Below, one piece after another: positions 1-8,970 of a stretch of DNA of 64,000 nucleotides. The translations under genes and the position numbers were made by a program. Source of the stretch: Leucobacter chromiireducens (lineage in GTDB: Bacteria > Actinomycetota > Actinomycetes > Actinomycetales > Microbacteriaceae); the NCBI RefSeq assembly GCF_003917135.1, contig NZ_RPDI01000009.1, positions 1-64,000 of the forward strand, written 5' to 3'. Below the pieces are notes generated by a model, which ran no database searches, was not told the origin of the DNA, and saw nothing but the letters and a program-made list of their open reading frames with translations. The stretch's first letter is position 1. Each line of letters opens with the position of its first letter.

Positions 1-105
1 TACACCACTTTACGGGGCACCACTGTCAACACGTCACTCTCACCGCTTGGCGTGACTGAACTCATCAGGAACAGTCTCACCCGGATCGAGCCGGCGCTCA
101 GATCG

Positions 106-141
106 ATACTGCGTGATCATCTAGAAGGGATCACGCAGTCA
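106..141. repeat. Inverted repeat upstream of the relaxase gene
   Basis: The arms at 108-118 and 129-139 are perfect 11-bp complements (ACTGCGTGATC / GATCACGCAGT) around a 10-base spacer. The repeat lies about 190 bases before the relaxase start. MobF relaxases often act at an oriT with inverted repeats close to their own gene, so this could be part of an oriT; a regulator operator is equally possible. No nick-site consensus was recognised. The rest of 1-332 holds no convincing gene. Confidence 0.45.
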
Positions 142-332
142 GTATTGACACCTAGCTCGACCTTCCCGCTTCAAACTTCCATCCTGAGGGCGCCTCACCC
201 CACCCGCATCCAGCACCGCTTTCGCCCCGCGCATGCCTGCGGGAAGTGCTGACAGCATTGGTTTCTCCGGCCCTCCTGAATAAGCGCAGGCTAGGAGACG
301 GTAGGACCCAGCTTCAGGCGCACCTTCCGTGC

Positions 333-3300
333 ATGACGGTTTCGATGCGCGTGATGAGTGCCGGTGACGGCTACAAGTACCTCCTGGGCTCGATCGTCGC
401 GGGCGACGGAGACCGGAGCCTGTCGACGCCGCTCACTCGCTACTATGCCGAAGCAGGGAACCCTCCCGGCCGGTGGCTCGGCTCCGGCCTCACCCAACTC
501 GGCGAAGGCCGCATCACTCCCGGCGATGAAGTATCGGAGCAGCAGCTCCAGCTCCTCATCGGGATGGGCTGCGACCCGGTGACAGGCGACCCGCTCGGCC
601 GCGCCTACCCGGTGTACAAGACCCCGGCCGAGCACATCACCGAGCGCGTCGAAGCCCTCGACCCGAACCTTGGCCCGGCCTCGCGCGCGGAAGCGGTCGC
701 CGAGATCGAAGCCGAAGAACACGGACGCGGCACCCGGAAGGCCGTCGCCGGATACGACTACACCTTCTCGCTGCCGAAGTCGGCGTCGGCGCTGTGGGCA
801 GTCGCCGACGCCGGCACCCAAGCACTCATCGCCGAAGCCCACCACGCGGCGATCGCCGAAGTGATTGACTTCATGGAACGAGAAGTCGCCGCGACCCGCG
901 TTGGCATGACCGGCGCGGACGGTGGCGCGGTCGCGCAGGGCGACACTTTCGGGCTCGCCGCGACCGCCTACGACCACTACGACTCCCGCAGCTCCGACCC
1001 GCACCTGCACACGCACGTCGTCGTGTCGAACAAGGTGAAGACCACGCTGGACGGGCGGTGGCGGTCACTCGATGGGCGGCCGATGCACGCCGCGACCGTT
1101 GCGCTTTCCGAACTGCACGAGGCGACCATCGCCGACCACCTCACCCGGCTGCTCGGCGTGGAATGGGAAGCGCGGGATCGAGGCCGCGACCGCAACCCCG
1201 CCTGGGCGATCAGGACAGTGCCGGAAGAACTCGTGCTCGAGTTCTCCACCCGCGCCCGCCAGATCGACGCCGAGAAAGACCGCCTCATCGCCGAATACGT
1301 TCAGAAGCACGGCCGGCAACCTTCGGCGGCGGCGATCATCAAGCTCCGCGCCCAAGCCACCTTGTCCACCCGGCCCGAGAAGCAAGTGCGATCCCTCGCC
1401 GACCTCACCACCGAATGGCGCAAGCGCGCCACAGCGCGGCTGGGGCGGGATTCGTCGGACTGGGTGCGAGGGGCGATCCCGGCAGCACCCGTGCGAGTGC
1501 TGCGTGCCGACGACCTTCCCTTGGACGGGATCGAGAAGATCGGCCGCGAGGTCATGAATGCGGTGGGTGAGAAGCGGTCGACCTGGCACCGCTGGAACCT
1601 GACCGCCGAGGCGGCACGGCAGACGATGGAGTACCGCTTCGCGACGACACGGGATCGGGAGGCCGTCACCGGCATGGTCGTCGATGCCGCCGAGCGCGCC
1701 TCGCTGCGACTGACGCCACCGGAGCTGGCGTCGACGCCGGTGCGGTTTCAGCGGCCGGATGGGTCGAGCGCGTTCCGCCCACGCCACGGCACCTTGTATT
1801 CCTCCGAGGCGTTGCTCGATGCGGAGAAGCGGCTCCTCGAACGCTCCCGCACCATGACCAGCCCCGAGCTCCCGCTCACCCTCATCGAGAAGGTCACGAG
1901 GCGGCCGGATCGGGAGGGGCGGATGCTCGGCCCCGACCAGGCCGATGCGCTCACCCGGATCGCGGTCTCCTGCCGGCAGCTTGATCTCCTCGTCGGCCCC
2001 GCAGGCACCGGGAAGACGACCGCGATGCTCGCGCTCCGCACCGCATGGGAACAGCAGCACGGCGCGGGCTCGGTGGTCGGGCTGGCCCCGTCGGCGGTCG
2101 CGGCGGAAGTGCTCGCCGGGGATCTCGGGATCAAGACCGAGAACACCGCGAGATGGTGGACGCTGCACCTCATGACCGGCCGAACCTTCCAGGCGGGTCA
2201 GCTCGTGATCGTGGACGAGGCGAGCCTCGCCGGCACCCTCGCCCTCGACCGCATCACCGGGGCCGCCGCGAAAGCCGGAGCGAAGATTCTCCTCGTCGGC
2301 GACTACGGGCAGCTCCAATCCCCGGCCGCGGCCGGCGCGTTCGGGCTCCTCGCCGGCGACCGCACGGACACCCCCGAACTCTCCACGATCCACCGCTTCA
2401 CGAACGAGTGGGAGAAGCGAGCATCGCTCAGGCTCCGCCTCGGGGAACACAACGTGATCGATGTCTACGAGGACGCCGACCGGATCATCGGCGGCACCAC
2501 CGACGACATGACCGCACGAGCCTACGAGGCATGGCGCGCAGACCGAGAAGCCGGGATCGCCTCGATCCTCGTCTCCGACTCCGGCGAAGCCGTTGCCGCG
2601 CTGAACCTGCGCGCCCGCACCGAGCTCATCCTCGCCGATGTCGTCAACCCGCTCCGAGGCGAAGTCACCCTGGAAGGCGGCGCCACGGCCGCTGTCGGTG
2701 ACACGGTGATCACGCGGAAGAACGAGCGGAAGCTGCGCACCCGCTTCTCCTGGGTGCAGAACGGGAACCGGTGGACGATCACGAAGATACGCCGCGACGG
2801 CTCAGTGATCGTGCGCCCCGCCGGCCCAGGCCGTGGCGAGTCGATCGTGCTCCCCGCCGACTACGTCGCCCAGCACCTCGACCTCGGCTACGCCGTCACC
2901 GCATACCGGGCGCAGGGCGTGACGGTGGACACCTCGCATGTGCTGGTCGACCCCTCGATGACCCGCGAGAACCTGTACGTCGCCTTGACCCGCGGCAAGG
3001 ACGCCAACCTCGCCTACGTCGCGACCGACACCCCGGATGACGCGCACGCGCACCCGCACGAGGCCGAAGACATGAAAGAGGCAGCCCGTCGTGTGCTCTA
3101 CGGGGTGCTGCATCACTCCGGGGCCGAGCTCTCCGTACACGAGACGATCCAGGCGGAGCAGGAACGGTGGGAGTCGATCCTGCAGCTCGCCGCCGAGTAC
3201 GAGACGATCGCCACCGAAGCCCAGCACGACCGCTGGGCCACCCTCATCCACGAATCCGGCCTCACCGATATGCAGGCAGAATCCGCGCTCGCGTCGGAAG

Positions 3301-3893
3301 CGTTCGGGGCACTCGCCGCCGAGCTGCGCCGGGCCGAGGCGAACCATCACGACGTCGACCAGCTCATGCCCCGCCTGGTAGCCACGCGCGGCTTCGAGAA
3401 CGCCGACGACATCGCCTCCGTGCTGCACTGGCGCGTCGCAAACGCCACCACCCAGCCCGCGAGCGCGGGGCGTACCCGACGGGCACCGAAACTCATCGCC
3501 GGCCTCATCCCCGTCGCGGCCGGGATCACCGACCCCGACATGAAGCAGGCGCTCGCAGAGCGGCACCAGCTCATCGAGAACCGAGCCGCCACCCTCGCCG
3601 AACAAGCCCTCACCGATGATGTTGCGTGGACTCGTGCTCTCGGTGCTCGCCCCGGCGAACCGCGCAAGCAGGAAGCCTGGAATCGGTATGCCCGAACGGT
3701 CGCCGCCTACCGTGACCGCTACGCGATCACCAGCAGCAACGCTCTCGGGCCGGAGCCTGACGGGGTCGCGCAGAAGATCGACCATGCCCGCGCTGCACAG
3801 GCAATCCAGCGCGCCCGTGTACTCGCGGCTGAACATCCTCGGCCGCAGGCGGGCGGGCGAACGTCCGCGAGGGAACGAGGACGCACTCTCTGA
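333..3893 (+). CDS. traA: MobF-family conjugative relaxase/helicase (TraA type)
   Basis: The 1186-residue protein would nick and unwind plasmid or ICE DNA for conjugative transfer. The N-terminal TrwC-type relaxase domain shows the tyrosine pair in TRYYAEAG (Y37, Y38) and the metal-binding cluster DPHLHTHVV (H224, H226, H228). A superfamily 1 helicase follows, with Walker A GPAGTGKTT near residue 555, a VDEAS Walker B near 627, and late motifs (YAVTAYRAQG, VALTRGK) before a helical tail. The start is taken at the ATG giving MTVSMRVMSAGDG, the usual opening of actinobacterial TraA; an in-frame ATG 87 bases earlier adds atypical residues. Length and motifs look complete. No other transfer genes are adjacent except a small membrane protein, so the element may be mobilizable or partly deleted. 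Confidence 0.93.
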   Translation: MTVSMRVMSAGDGYKYLLGSIVAGDGDRSLSTPLTRYYAEAGNPPGRWLGSGLTQLGEGRITPGDEVSEQQLQLLIGMGCDPVTGDPLGRAYPVYKTPAEHITERVEALDPNLGPASRAEAVAEIEAEEHGRGTRKAVAGYDYTFSLPKSASALWAVADAGTQALIAEAHHAAIAEVIDFMEREVAATRVGMTGADGGAVAQGDTFGLAATAYDHYDSRSSDPHLHTHVVVSNKVKTTLDGRWRSLDGRPMHAATVALSELHEATIADHLTRLLGVEWEARDRGRDRNPAWAIRTVPEELVLEFSTRARQIDAEKDRLIAEYVQKHGRQPSAAAIIKLRAQATLSTRPEKQVRSLADLTTEWRKRATARLGRDSSDWVRGAIPAAPVRVLRADDLPLDGIEKIGREVMNAVGEKRSTWHRWNLTAEAARQTMEYRFATTRDREAVTGMVVDAAERASLRLTPPELASTPVRFQRPDGSSAFRPRHGTLYSSEALLDAEKRLLERSRTMTSPELPLTLIEKVTRRPDREGRMLGPDQADALTRIAVSCRQLDLLVGPAGTGKTTAMLALRTAWEQQHGAGSVVGLAPSAVAAEVLAGDLGIKTENTARWWTLHLMTGRTFQAGQLVIVDEASLAGTLALDRITGAAAKAGAKILLVGDYGQLQSPAAAGAFGLLAGDRTDTPELSTIHRFTNEWEKRASLRLRLGEHNVIDVYEDADRIIGGTTDDMTARAYEAWRADREAGIASILVSDSGEAVAALNLRARTELILADVVNPLRGEVTLEGGATAAVGDTVITRKNERKLRTRFSWVQNGNRWTITKIRRDGSVIVRPAGPGRGESIVLPADYVAQHLDLGYAVTAYRAQGVTVDTSHVLVDPSMTRENLYVALTRGKDANLAYVATDTPDDAHAHPHEAEDMKEAARRVLYGVLHHSGAELSVHETIQAEQERWESILQLAAEYETIATEAQHDRWATLIHESGLTDMQAESALASEAFGALAAELRRAEANHHDVDQLMPRLVATRGFENADDIASVLHWRVANATTQPASAGRTRRAPKLIAGLIPVAAGITDPDMKQALAERHQLIENRAATLAEQALTDDVAWTRALGARPGEPRKQEAWNRYARTVAAYRDRYAITSSNALGPEPDGVAQKIDHARAAQAIQRARVLAAEHPRPQAGGRTSARERGRTL

Positions 3894-4043
3894 TGTGAGG
3901 GTTCCCGTTCGCACCGCTTCGACGTACAGTGGAAGCAGAGCGGTCACCCCTGTGATCAACATTTCCGCCTTCCGGGCAGGCCTTCGGGCAACTTCTCTTA
4001 GCACCGCTTCTGAATAGCTCTGCGCTAACGAGAGGAACCCATC

Positions 4044-4448
4044 ATGTTCAGCGGCATCATCGCGGGAGTGATCAACGCTTTCGGCTTCCTGGCCCGGTAC
4101 CTGCCCAGCCTCCGGCTCATCATTCGGATCATCCACCGCCGCGACAGCCACAAGTGGGGCGTGCTCGCAATGCTCCTCGCGGCTCCCTACTTCTTCGTTG
4201 CGAACATCTTCAAGGAACTCATCGAGGGCGGCGGCGAACCGTGGCTCAGCATTCCGATGCTCTGGTGCCTCGTCATGGGCCTCGTCTTCCTGGCGATGGG
4301 ACCGGCCAGCCTGATCATCCTCGCGAAAGCGCGGATACGGGAGGCCGCAGCCCGGCGGAGCGCACGGCGTCGCGCGAAGGCGGAAATGGAGAATGATGAG
4401 GGCGCCGATATGGCACCCTCATCCCCGCACAATGGGGTGGCGTTCTGA
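4044..4448 (+). CDS. Small membrane protein next to the relaxase
   Basis: The 134-residue protein has an amphipathic start and two likely membrane segments (about residues 32-50, VLAMLLAAPYFFVANIF, and 66-90, MLWCLVMGLVFLAMGPASL). A basic tail rich in Arg and Ala follows (about 92-115). A purine-rich ribosome site (GAGAGGA) precedes the ATG. It lies 150 bases after the relaxase stop on the same strand, so a role in the transfer element is plausible, but I do not recognise the family. Confidence 0.7.
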   Translation: MFSGIIAGVINAFGFLARYLPSLRLIIRIIHRRDSHKWGVLAMLLAAPYFFVANIFKELIEGGGEPWLSIPMLWCLVMGLVFLAMGPASLIILAKARIREAAARRSARRRAKAEMENDEGADMAPSSPHNGVAF

Positions 4449-4553
4449 CTCCGGGTTCTGGCTTGAAGCGGACGTTCTGCTGACTGGGTGGAAAACACCG
4501 AGCGGAGGTCTGCGACTCCGACCGCAGTTCCGTTGCGTCTCTGATGAGCAGGT

Positions 4554-5154
4554 TCAGATTTCGGGTCCGCCAGGGCAGAGCTCGCTGAGGATGCTCACGA
4601 CCACGTTCAGCAGCGCGCTGGTTTCCGCGGGCGTCACGGTCGGGTGGCTTGGGACGACCGTCAGGAAGCGCGACCGGGCTGTGCCCGGTGGCAGTCGGCC
4701 CGCATTGACGAGACGAGGCAGCGCGGTGCCAAGATCATCTGACTGCGCGAGAGCACCGCGGCCCGTGAGCATGTGGGCGATTGCGGATCAGGCCACCAGC
4801 ACCCCCGCGAGATCCGAGCCTGCACGATGACACGAGCACGCCTTCTTGACCTTCGCATCGATCTCCGGCGGGGTCTTCTTCGGGGCGTGGGGAACGACCG
4901 GCGTCTTCTTCTTTCGAGGCGGCTAGGATGGTGGCACCGGCATGGGCTGGAACTCCATCTTCGCCAGCAGAGCTGCCATACCTGCCGAGGGGCGTGAGCC
5001 AGGCCCGCCACTGCTTCCCGTACCCGCGATCGAGCTGGATCAGGCCTCGTCCAGCCAGTGACGCCGCCGTCTGCTTGTAGCGTTCGACGGGTTCCTCGCC
5101 AGCGACGCAGCCAGCGGCAAACCATTCCAGAACCGCGTCCTGGCGATCGTTCAT
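4554..5154 (-). pseudogene. Frameshifted winged-helix-like hypothetical protein
   Basis: The first ~75 residues (start MNDRQDAVLEWFAAG, with GTGTGAGG upstream) read in one minus-strand frame and closely match the gene at 11508-11969. After the LTPLGRY segment the frame is lost. A plausible continuation (MAALLAKMEFQPMPVPPS, then a Lys/Pro-rich stretch) is in another frame and hits a stop. The last 72 residues (4554-4772, GRLPPGTARSRFLTVVPS) are again open in a third. Three coding-like pieces in order on one strand indicate a decayed gene. The opening segment looks like a small winged-helix DNA-binding domain; this is inference. Confidence 0.6.
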
Positions 5155-5157
5155 CGC
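5001..5157. repeat. Direct repeat, copy 1 (second copy at 11816-11972)
   Basis: About 157 bases match 11816-11972 with roughly ten differences by eye, in the same orientation. The repeat covers the start and first ~50 codons of two related minus-strand genes. Together the copies bracket the adhesin and the LuxR-type regulator. Confidence 0.75.
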
Positions 5158-5647
5158 AGGCCTCACACCAAGACTGCGCAGCGACTGTGAGAAAGATGCG
5201 CATCTCGACCGCTCAAACCTAAGTGCGTAATCGGACAGCCCGAGCGTGCAGCGGAGCTTTCCGCACGCAAGAAGTCTCGGCAACCATTCCTGTAAGTGTG
5301 ACCCGGGAGCCACGCCGGAAAAGTATGAAACCAGGTATGAAACTCACCGAGTGCAGTTCAACCTTCACCTGAACTCCTGCTTTCGTAGAAGTTGGAACTG
5401 GAAGTTTCCTCAGAAGCGTCCGGAATGTTGCGACGACTCCCCGCTCTGCGGCGTAGCCGACGACATCCGTTGCCTGGCGGTATGCAGTACGCATCCAGGC
5501 GGACACGCGCAGGTAGGTTGAGGCGGCTTCCGATGCACGACATTGATTTGAAAACGGGGGAGCTTTGACTGTGCACACTACGGCGCGCAAATGCCATCAC
5601 ACGACGTTCGAGGACACGCAGCAGCGTGCCGCAGAAGAGGGCGCAGC
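5158..5647. other. Gap before the adhesin gene
   Basis: I see no convincing gene in these 490 bases. The tandem words TATGAAAC-CAGG-TATGAAAC lie near 5325-5345. The stretch probably holds the adhesin promoter and untranslated leader, but no clear -35/-10 pair could be assigned. Confidence 0.4.
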
Positions 5648-8600
5648 ATGAACGCATCAGCCATCGCCGTTGAGCACCCTTCTCGCCTGAAACTGGTCCT
5701 CGGCCTTCTCCTCTCGCTGATGGTCGTCCTCGGCCTCGCCGTCAACGCACCCGCGCCTGCGAACGCCGCGACGGCCATGAGCATCGACAACGTGTACTTC
5801 GAGAATGACTCGTTCCCCGACGGGTCCCGTCAGGCGCTGCACATCAACTGGAGCCTTCCGGACAACGCCTCGGCTCCCGCGACCCTGGTGCTCGACCTTC
5901 CGGAAGAGATCAGGGGCTACGCCGACTCCTTCACGATGGTCGGCCCGAACGGGGAGGCCGCCGGCACCTGCACCGTGACCGCTGCGCAGGTAGTCTGCGA
6001 AGTAGATGACGCGTTCATCCAGGCCAACCCCTACAGCGTCTCCGGTGAGTTCTGGTTCGACGTGTCGACCCAGCTGAAGAACAAGGAAGACACCACCCAC
6101 ACCTTCGACTTCGGCGAGTTCAGCCAGACGGTCGACGTCGAAGCGAACCCGAACTGGTGCACCGACAACTGCGAGTACACGGGGCAGACCCACAGCAAGT
6201 GGGGTACCTACAACAATGCTGACGACACGATCATCTGGACTGTCAGGCTCCCCGCCCCGCAAGACGGCATCGAGCCGGGCAAGCAGATCACCGTCACCGA
6301 TCAGCTCGACACGTCGAAGTACGAGATCGTGGTCGCAGACGGCTACCCGCGCGTGCGGGAGGGCGGCAGCTACTCCTACAACGAGTGGGGCAGGCAGACC
6401 GTCAACGTCATCACAAAGCCCGCCAGCGAGGTCACCTGGAACGGCGATCACACGACCGTGTCCTTCGAGTCGGCCCCCGGCTGGGCAGGCGACCCCGACC
6501 TTGCAGAAGGCGAGGTCGGCACCACCGGCTCCTTCTACACCGTGCAGTGGAAGGTGAAGGCGCTCGACGGCGGCAAAGCAGGCAAGTACACCAACACCGC
6601 CTCCTACACGATCGAGGGCGAGGACGAGGCCTCCACGAGCGGTTCCGCGACCCGCTACTCAGGCGGCGCAACGGTAGTCGGGCAGAACTTCGGCAAGTTC
6701 CAGGTCACCAAGGAGCTCATGGGCGATACAGTCCTCAACCCGACCTTCACCGTGAACTACGTCGCCTACGACGACACCGTAGACCCGAACACACCGATCG
6801 ATCAGGGCAGCTTCCAGATCAAGAGCGGCCAGTCGTACATCAGCGGCGAATACTTCAAAGGCACCCGCATCGTGCTCACCGAAGTGCAGCCCACCGACCC
6901 GCAGAACGTCACCTGGGAAACTCCGGTCTTTGTCGACGCCGACGGCAACCCCATCACCGAGCTGACGTTCTCAGCCGACAACGACAACCTCGGGAAGATC
7001 ACCGAGATCCGCCTCGTGAACGAGGCGAACCTCATCAAGAGCCCGATCACGGCACGCAAGGTCGTCGAAAACCCGGACGGGGTGACCACCGGCGTCGATT
7101 CGTTCCGCATCGGCTACTCCCGCGAGAACGCCATCGAGAAGGGCATCCAGAACCTCACCGGCGGCCAGTTCATCCTCCCCGCCGACGGCACGGAAATATC
7201 GCTCGACCTGCCCGCAGATGTCCGGTACAGCTTCTTCGAGTGGTTCACCCCGGCACCCGCCGGCACGACCTGGGCCGACCCCGTCTACACGGTGAACGGT
7301 GTGACATACACCGAGAACGAGCTCGTGAACCTGCCACTCGACGGCTCGATCGACCTCACCGTCACGAACACGATCACGCAGAACGTTGGCGGTTTTGCCG
7401 TCACGAAGAGCGTGTCGGGCGAAGGCGAGTCGCTCGTGCCTGCGGGCACCGAGTTCACGGTGAACTACTCCTACACCGCCGTCAACGGCTTCGACGCCGG
7501 AAGCGGCACCGTCACGGTCCGCGCAGGCGAGACGTCGCCGACCATCGAGGGCATCCCGGAGGGCGCCGTCGTCACGCTCGACGAGGTCACCCCGGTCAAC
7601 CCGGCCGGCGGCACCTGGGGCGAACCGCAGTTCGACGTCGCCGAGTTCACGGTCGTGAAGGATCAGGTCGTGCAGATCTCGCTCGACAACCCCATCACGT
7701 GGAACAACGGCAACTTCTCGATCGTGAAGTCCGTGACGGGTGACGGCGCCGGCCTCGTCGGCGACGATGTCGCCTTCGAGATCGATTACAGCTACGTGCT
7801 GCCCGAGGATCTCGGCATCACGCCGGGCACCGGAACTGGCACCCTCACCGTGCTGAACGATAGCACCGCCGTGACGAGCGCCAGCCTGCCCTATGGCACC
7901 GAGGTGACGCTGTCAGAGGCGACTCCGCCGGCGATCGCGGGCGGCACCTGGACGGCAGCCGAGTTCGACCATTCGACCTTCACCATCGGGGATCAGACGA
8001 CCTTCGCGGTCGCGCTGACCAACACGATCGAGCGTGATCTCGGCTCGTTCAGCATCGAAAAGAGCGTTACCGGGTCCGGCGCGCACCTCGTCCCCGGCGG
8101 CACGGTCTTCACCGTCGACTACTCCTACCCGGAGGGGCCCGGATTCGACGCAGGTTCCGGCTCGGTCGAGGTCACCACCGGTGAGCCCGCAGTGGTGACC
8201 GGCATCCCCGCCGGCGCGGTCGTGACGCTCACCGAGGCCACCCCCGCAAGTGTCGAGGGCGGCACCTGGCAGCCCGCGCAGTTCACGGACGGCAACGTCA
8301 TCACGATCGTGAAGGACGAGACCACCCAGGTGGGGCTTGAGAACGCCATCGATCTGAATACCGGCGCGTTCAGCGTCGCGAAGAAGATCGACGGCACCGG
8401 CAAGGGACTGGTCGGTGACGACGCGACGTTCACCGTACAGTACGCCTACCCTGCCGCGAACGGCTACGACGCCGGCTCAGGCGAGCTCGTCGTGGCCGCC
8501 GACGGCACCGCTGTCTCGAGTGCCCCGATCCCGTACGGCGCCGAAGTGACCCTGTCCGAAGACGCTCCGGGCGTCGTGCAGGGCGGCAAATGGACGGGCG

Positions 8601-8815
8601 CGACGTTCAGCACTGACACCCTCACCATCGGCGACGGAACGGTCGCCGAGGTCGTGCTCACCAACACGATCGCGAAGAACGCTGCGACGGGCGGCCTGCC
8701 AGCCACCGGCGCCGGTGCGGACAACCTGCTGGCGCCTGCGGCACTCCTGCTGCTCGCAGCCGGCGGCACGCTCCTCGCAATCGTCCGCCGACGGAAGCAG
8801 AACGCGACGGCGTAA
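5648..8815 (+). CDS. LPXTG cell-wall adhesin with DUF5979-type repeats
   Basis: The 1055-residue protein is exported and wall-anchored. A signal peptide spans about residues 1-40 (basic start, LVLGLLLSLMVVLGLAV, cleavage after PANA). MSCRAMM-like Ig-fold domains follow to about residue 350. Six repeat modules of the DUF5979 type come next. The last four are close copies built on GxFxVxKSVxGxGxxLV, then YxYxxxxGxDAGSG, then GxxVTLxExTPxxxxGGTW. The end is a sorting signal: LPATG near residue 1017, a hydrophobic helix and RRRKQ. The start is set at the second ATG, since the upstream extension is arginine-rich and would spoil the signal peptide. A strong terminator follows. The ligand is unknown; no sortase gene is in the window. 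Confidence 0.9.
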   Translation: MNASAIAVEHPSRLKLVLGLLLSLMVVLGLAVNAPAPANAATAMSIDNVYFENDSFPDGSRQALHINWSLPDNASAPATLVLDLPEEIRGYADSFTMVGPNGEAAGTCTVTAAQVVCEVDDAFIQANPYSVSGEFWFDVSTQLKNKEDTTHTFDFGEFSQTVDVEANPNWCTDNCEYTGQTHSKWGTYNNADDTIIWTVRLPAPQDGIEPGKQITVTDQLDTSKYEIVVADGYPRVREGGSYSYNEWGRQTVNVITKPASEVTWNGDHTTVSFESAPGWAGDPDLAEGEVGTTGSFYTVQWKVKALDGGKAGKYTNTASYTIEGEDEASTSGSATRYSGGATVVGQNFGKFQVTKELMGDTVLNPTFTVNYVAYDDTVDPNTPIDQGSFQIKSGQSYISGEYFKGTRIVLTEVQPTDPQNVTWETPVFVDADGNPITELTFSADNDNLGKITEIRLVNEANLIKSPITARKVVENPDGVTTGVDSFRIGYSRENAIEKGIQNLTGGQFILPADGTEISLDLPADVRYSFFEWFTPAPAGTTWADPVYTVNGVTYTENELVNLPLDGSIDLTVTNTITQNVGGFAVTKSVSGEGESLVPAGTEFTVNYSYTAVNGFDAGSGTVTVRAGETSPTIEGIPEGAVVTLDEVTPVNPAGGTWGEPQFDVAEFTVVKDQVVQISLDNPITWNNGNFSIVKSVTGDGAGLVGDDVAFEIDYSYVLPEDLGITPGTGTGTLTVLNDSTAVTSASLPYGTEVTLSEATPPAIAGGTWTAAEFDHSTFTIGDQTTFAVALTNTIERDLGSFSIEKSVTGSGAHLVPGGTVFTVDYSYPEGPGFDAGSGSVEVTTGEPAVVTGIPAGAVVTLTEATPASVEGGTWQPAQFTDGNVITIVKDETTQVGLENAIDLNTGAFSVAKKIDGTGKGLVGDDATFTVQYAYPAANGYDAGSGELVVAADGTAVSSAPIPYGAEVTLSEDAPGVVQGGKWTGATFSTDTLTIGDGTVAEVVLTNTIAKNAATGGLPATGAGADNLLAPAALLLLAAGGTLLAIVRRRKQNATA

Positions 8816-8827
8816 GCAGCCACCTCT

Positions 8828-8862
8828 GAGCGCCCCGTCGGACATGTTCGGACGGGGCGCTC
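8828..8862 (+). terminator. Terminator after the adhesin gene
   Basis: A perfect 12-bp stem (GAGCGCCCCGTC / GACGGGGCGCTC) with an 11-base loop lies 13 bases after the adhesin stop. The tail after the stem is only moderately T-rich. Confidence 0.85.
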
Positions 8863-8970
8863 GTCATTCAAAGGTACGGAGCGAAGGCGCTGCCGCAGTC
8901 GGCGCCCCATCCGTTGCGCGCTGGAGTGGCCGGGAAACTTACCTGATGCGACGACCATGCGCTCACTAGA

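Noticed and set aside
1065-2450. 461-codon minus-strand open frame inside the relaxase
   Set aside because: It is the antisense shadow of the relaxase, with no family motifs.
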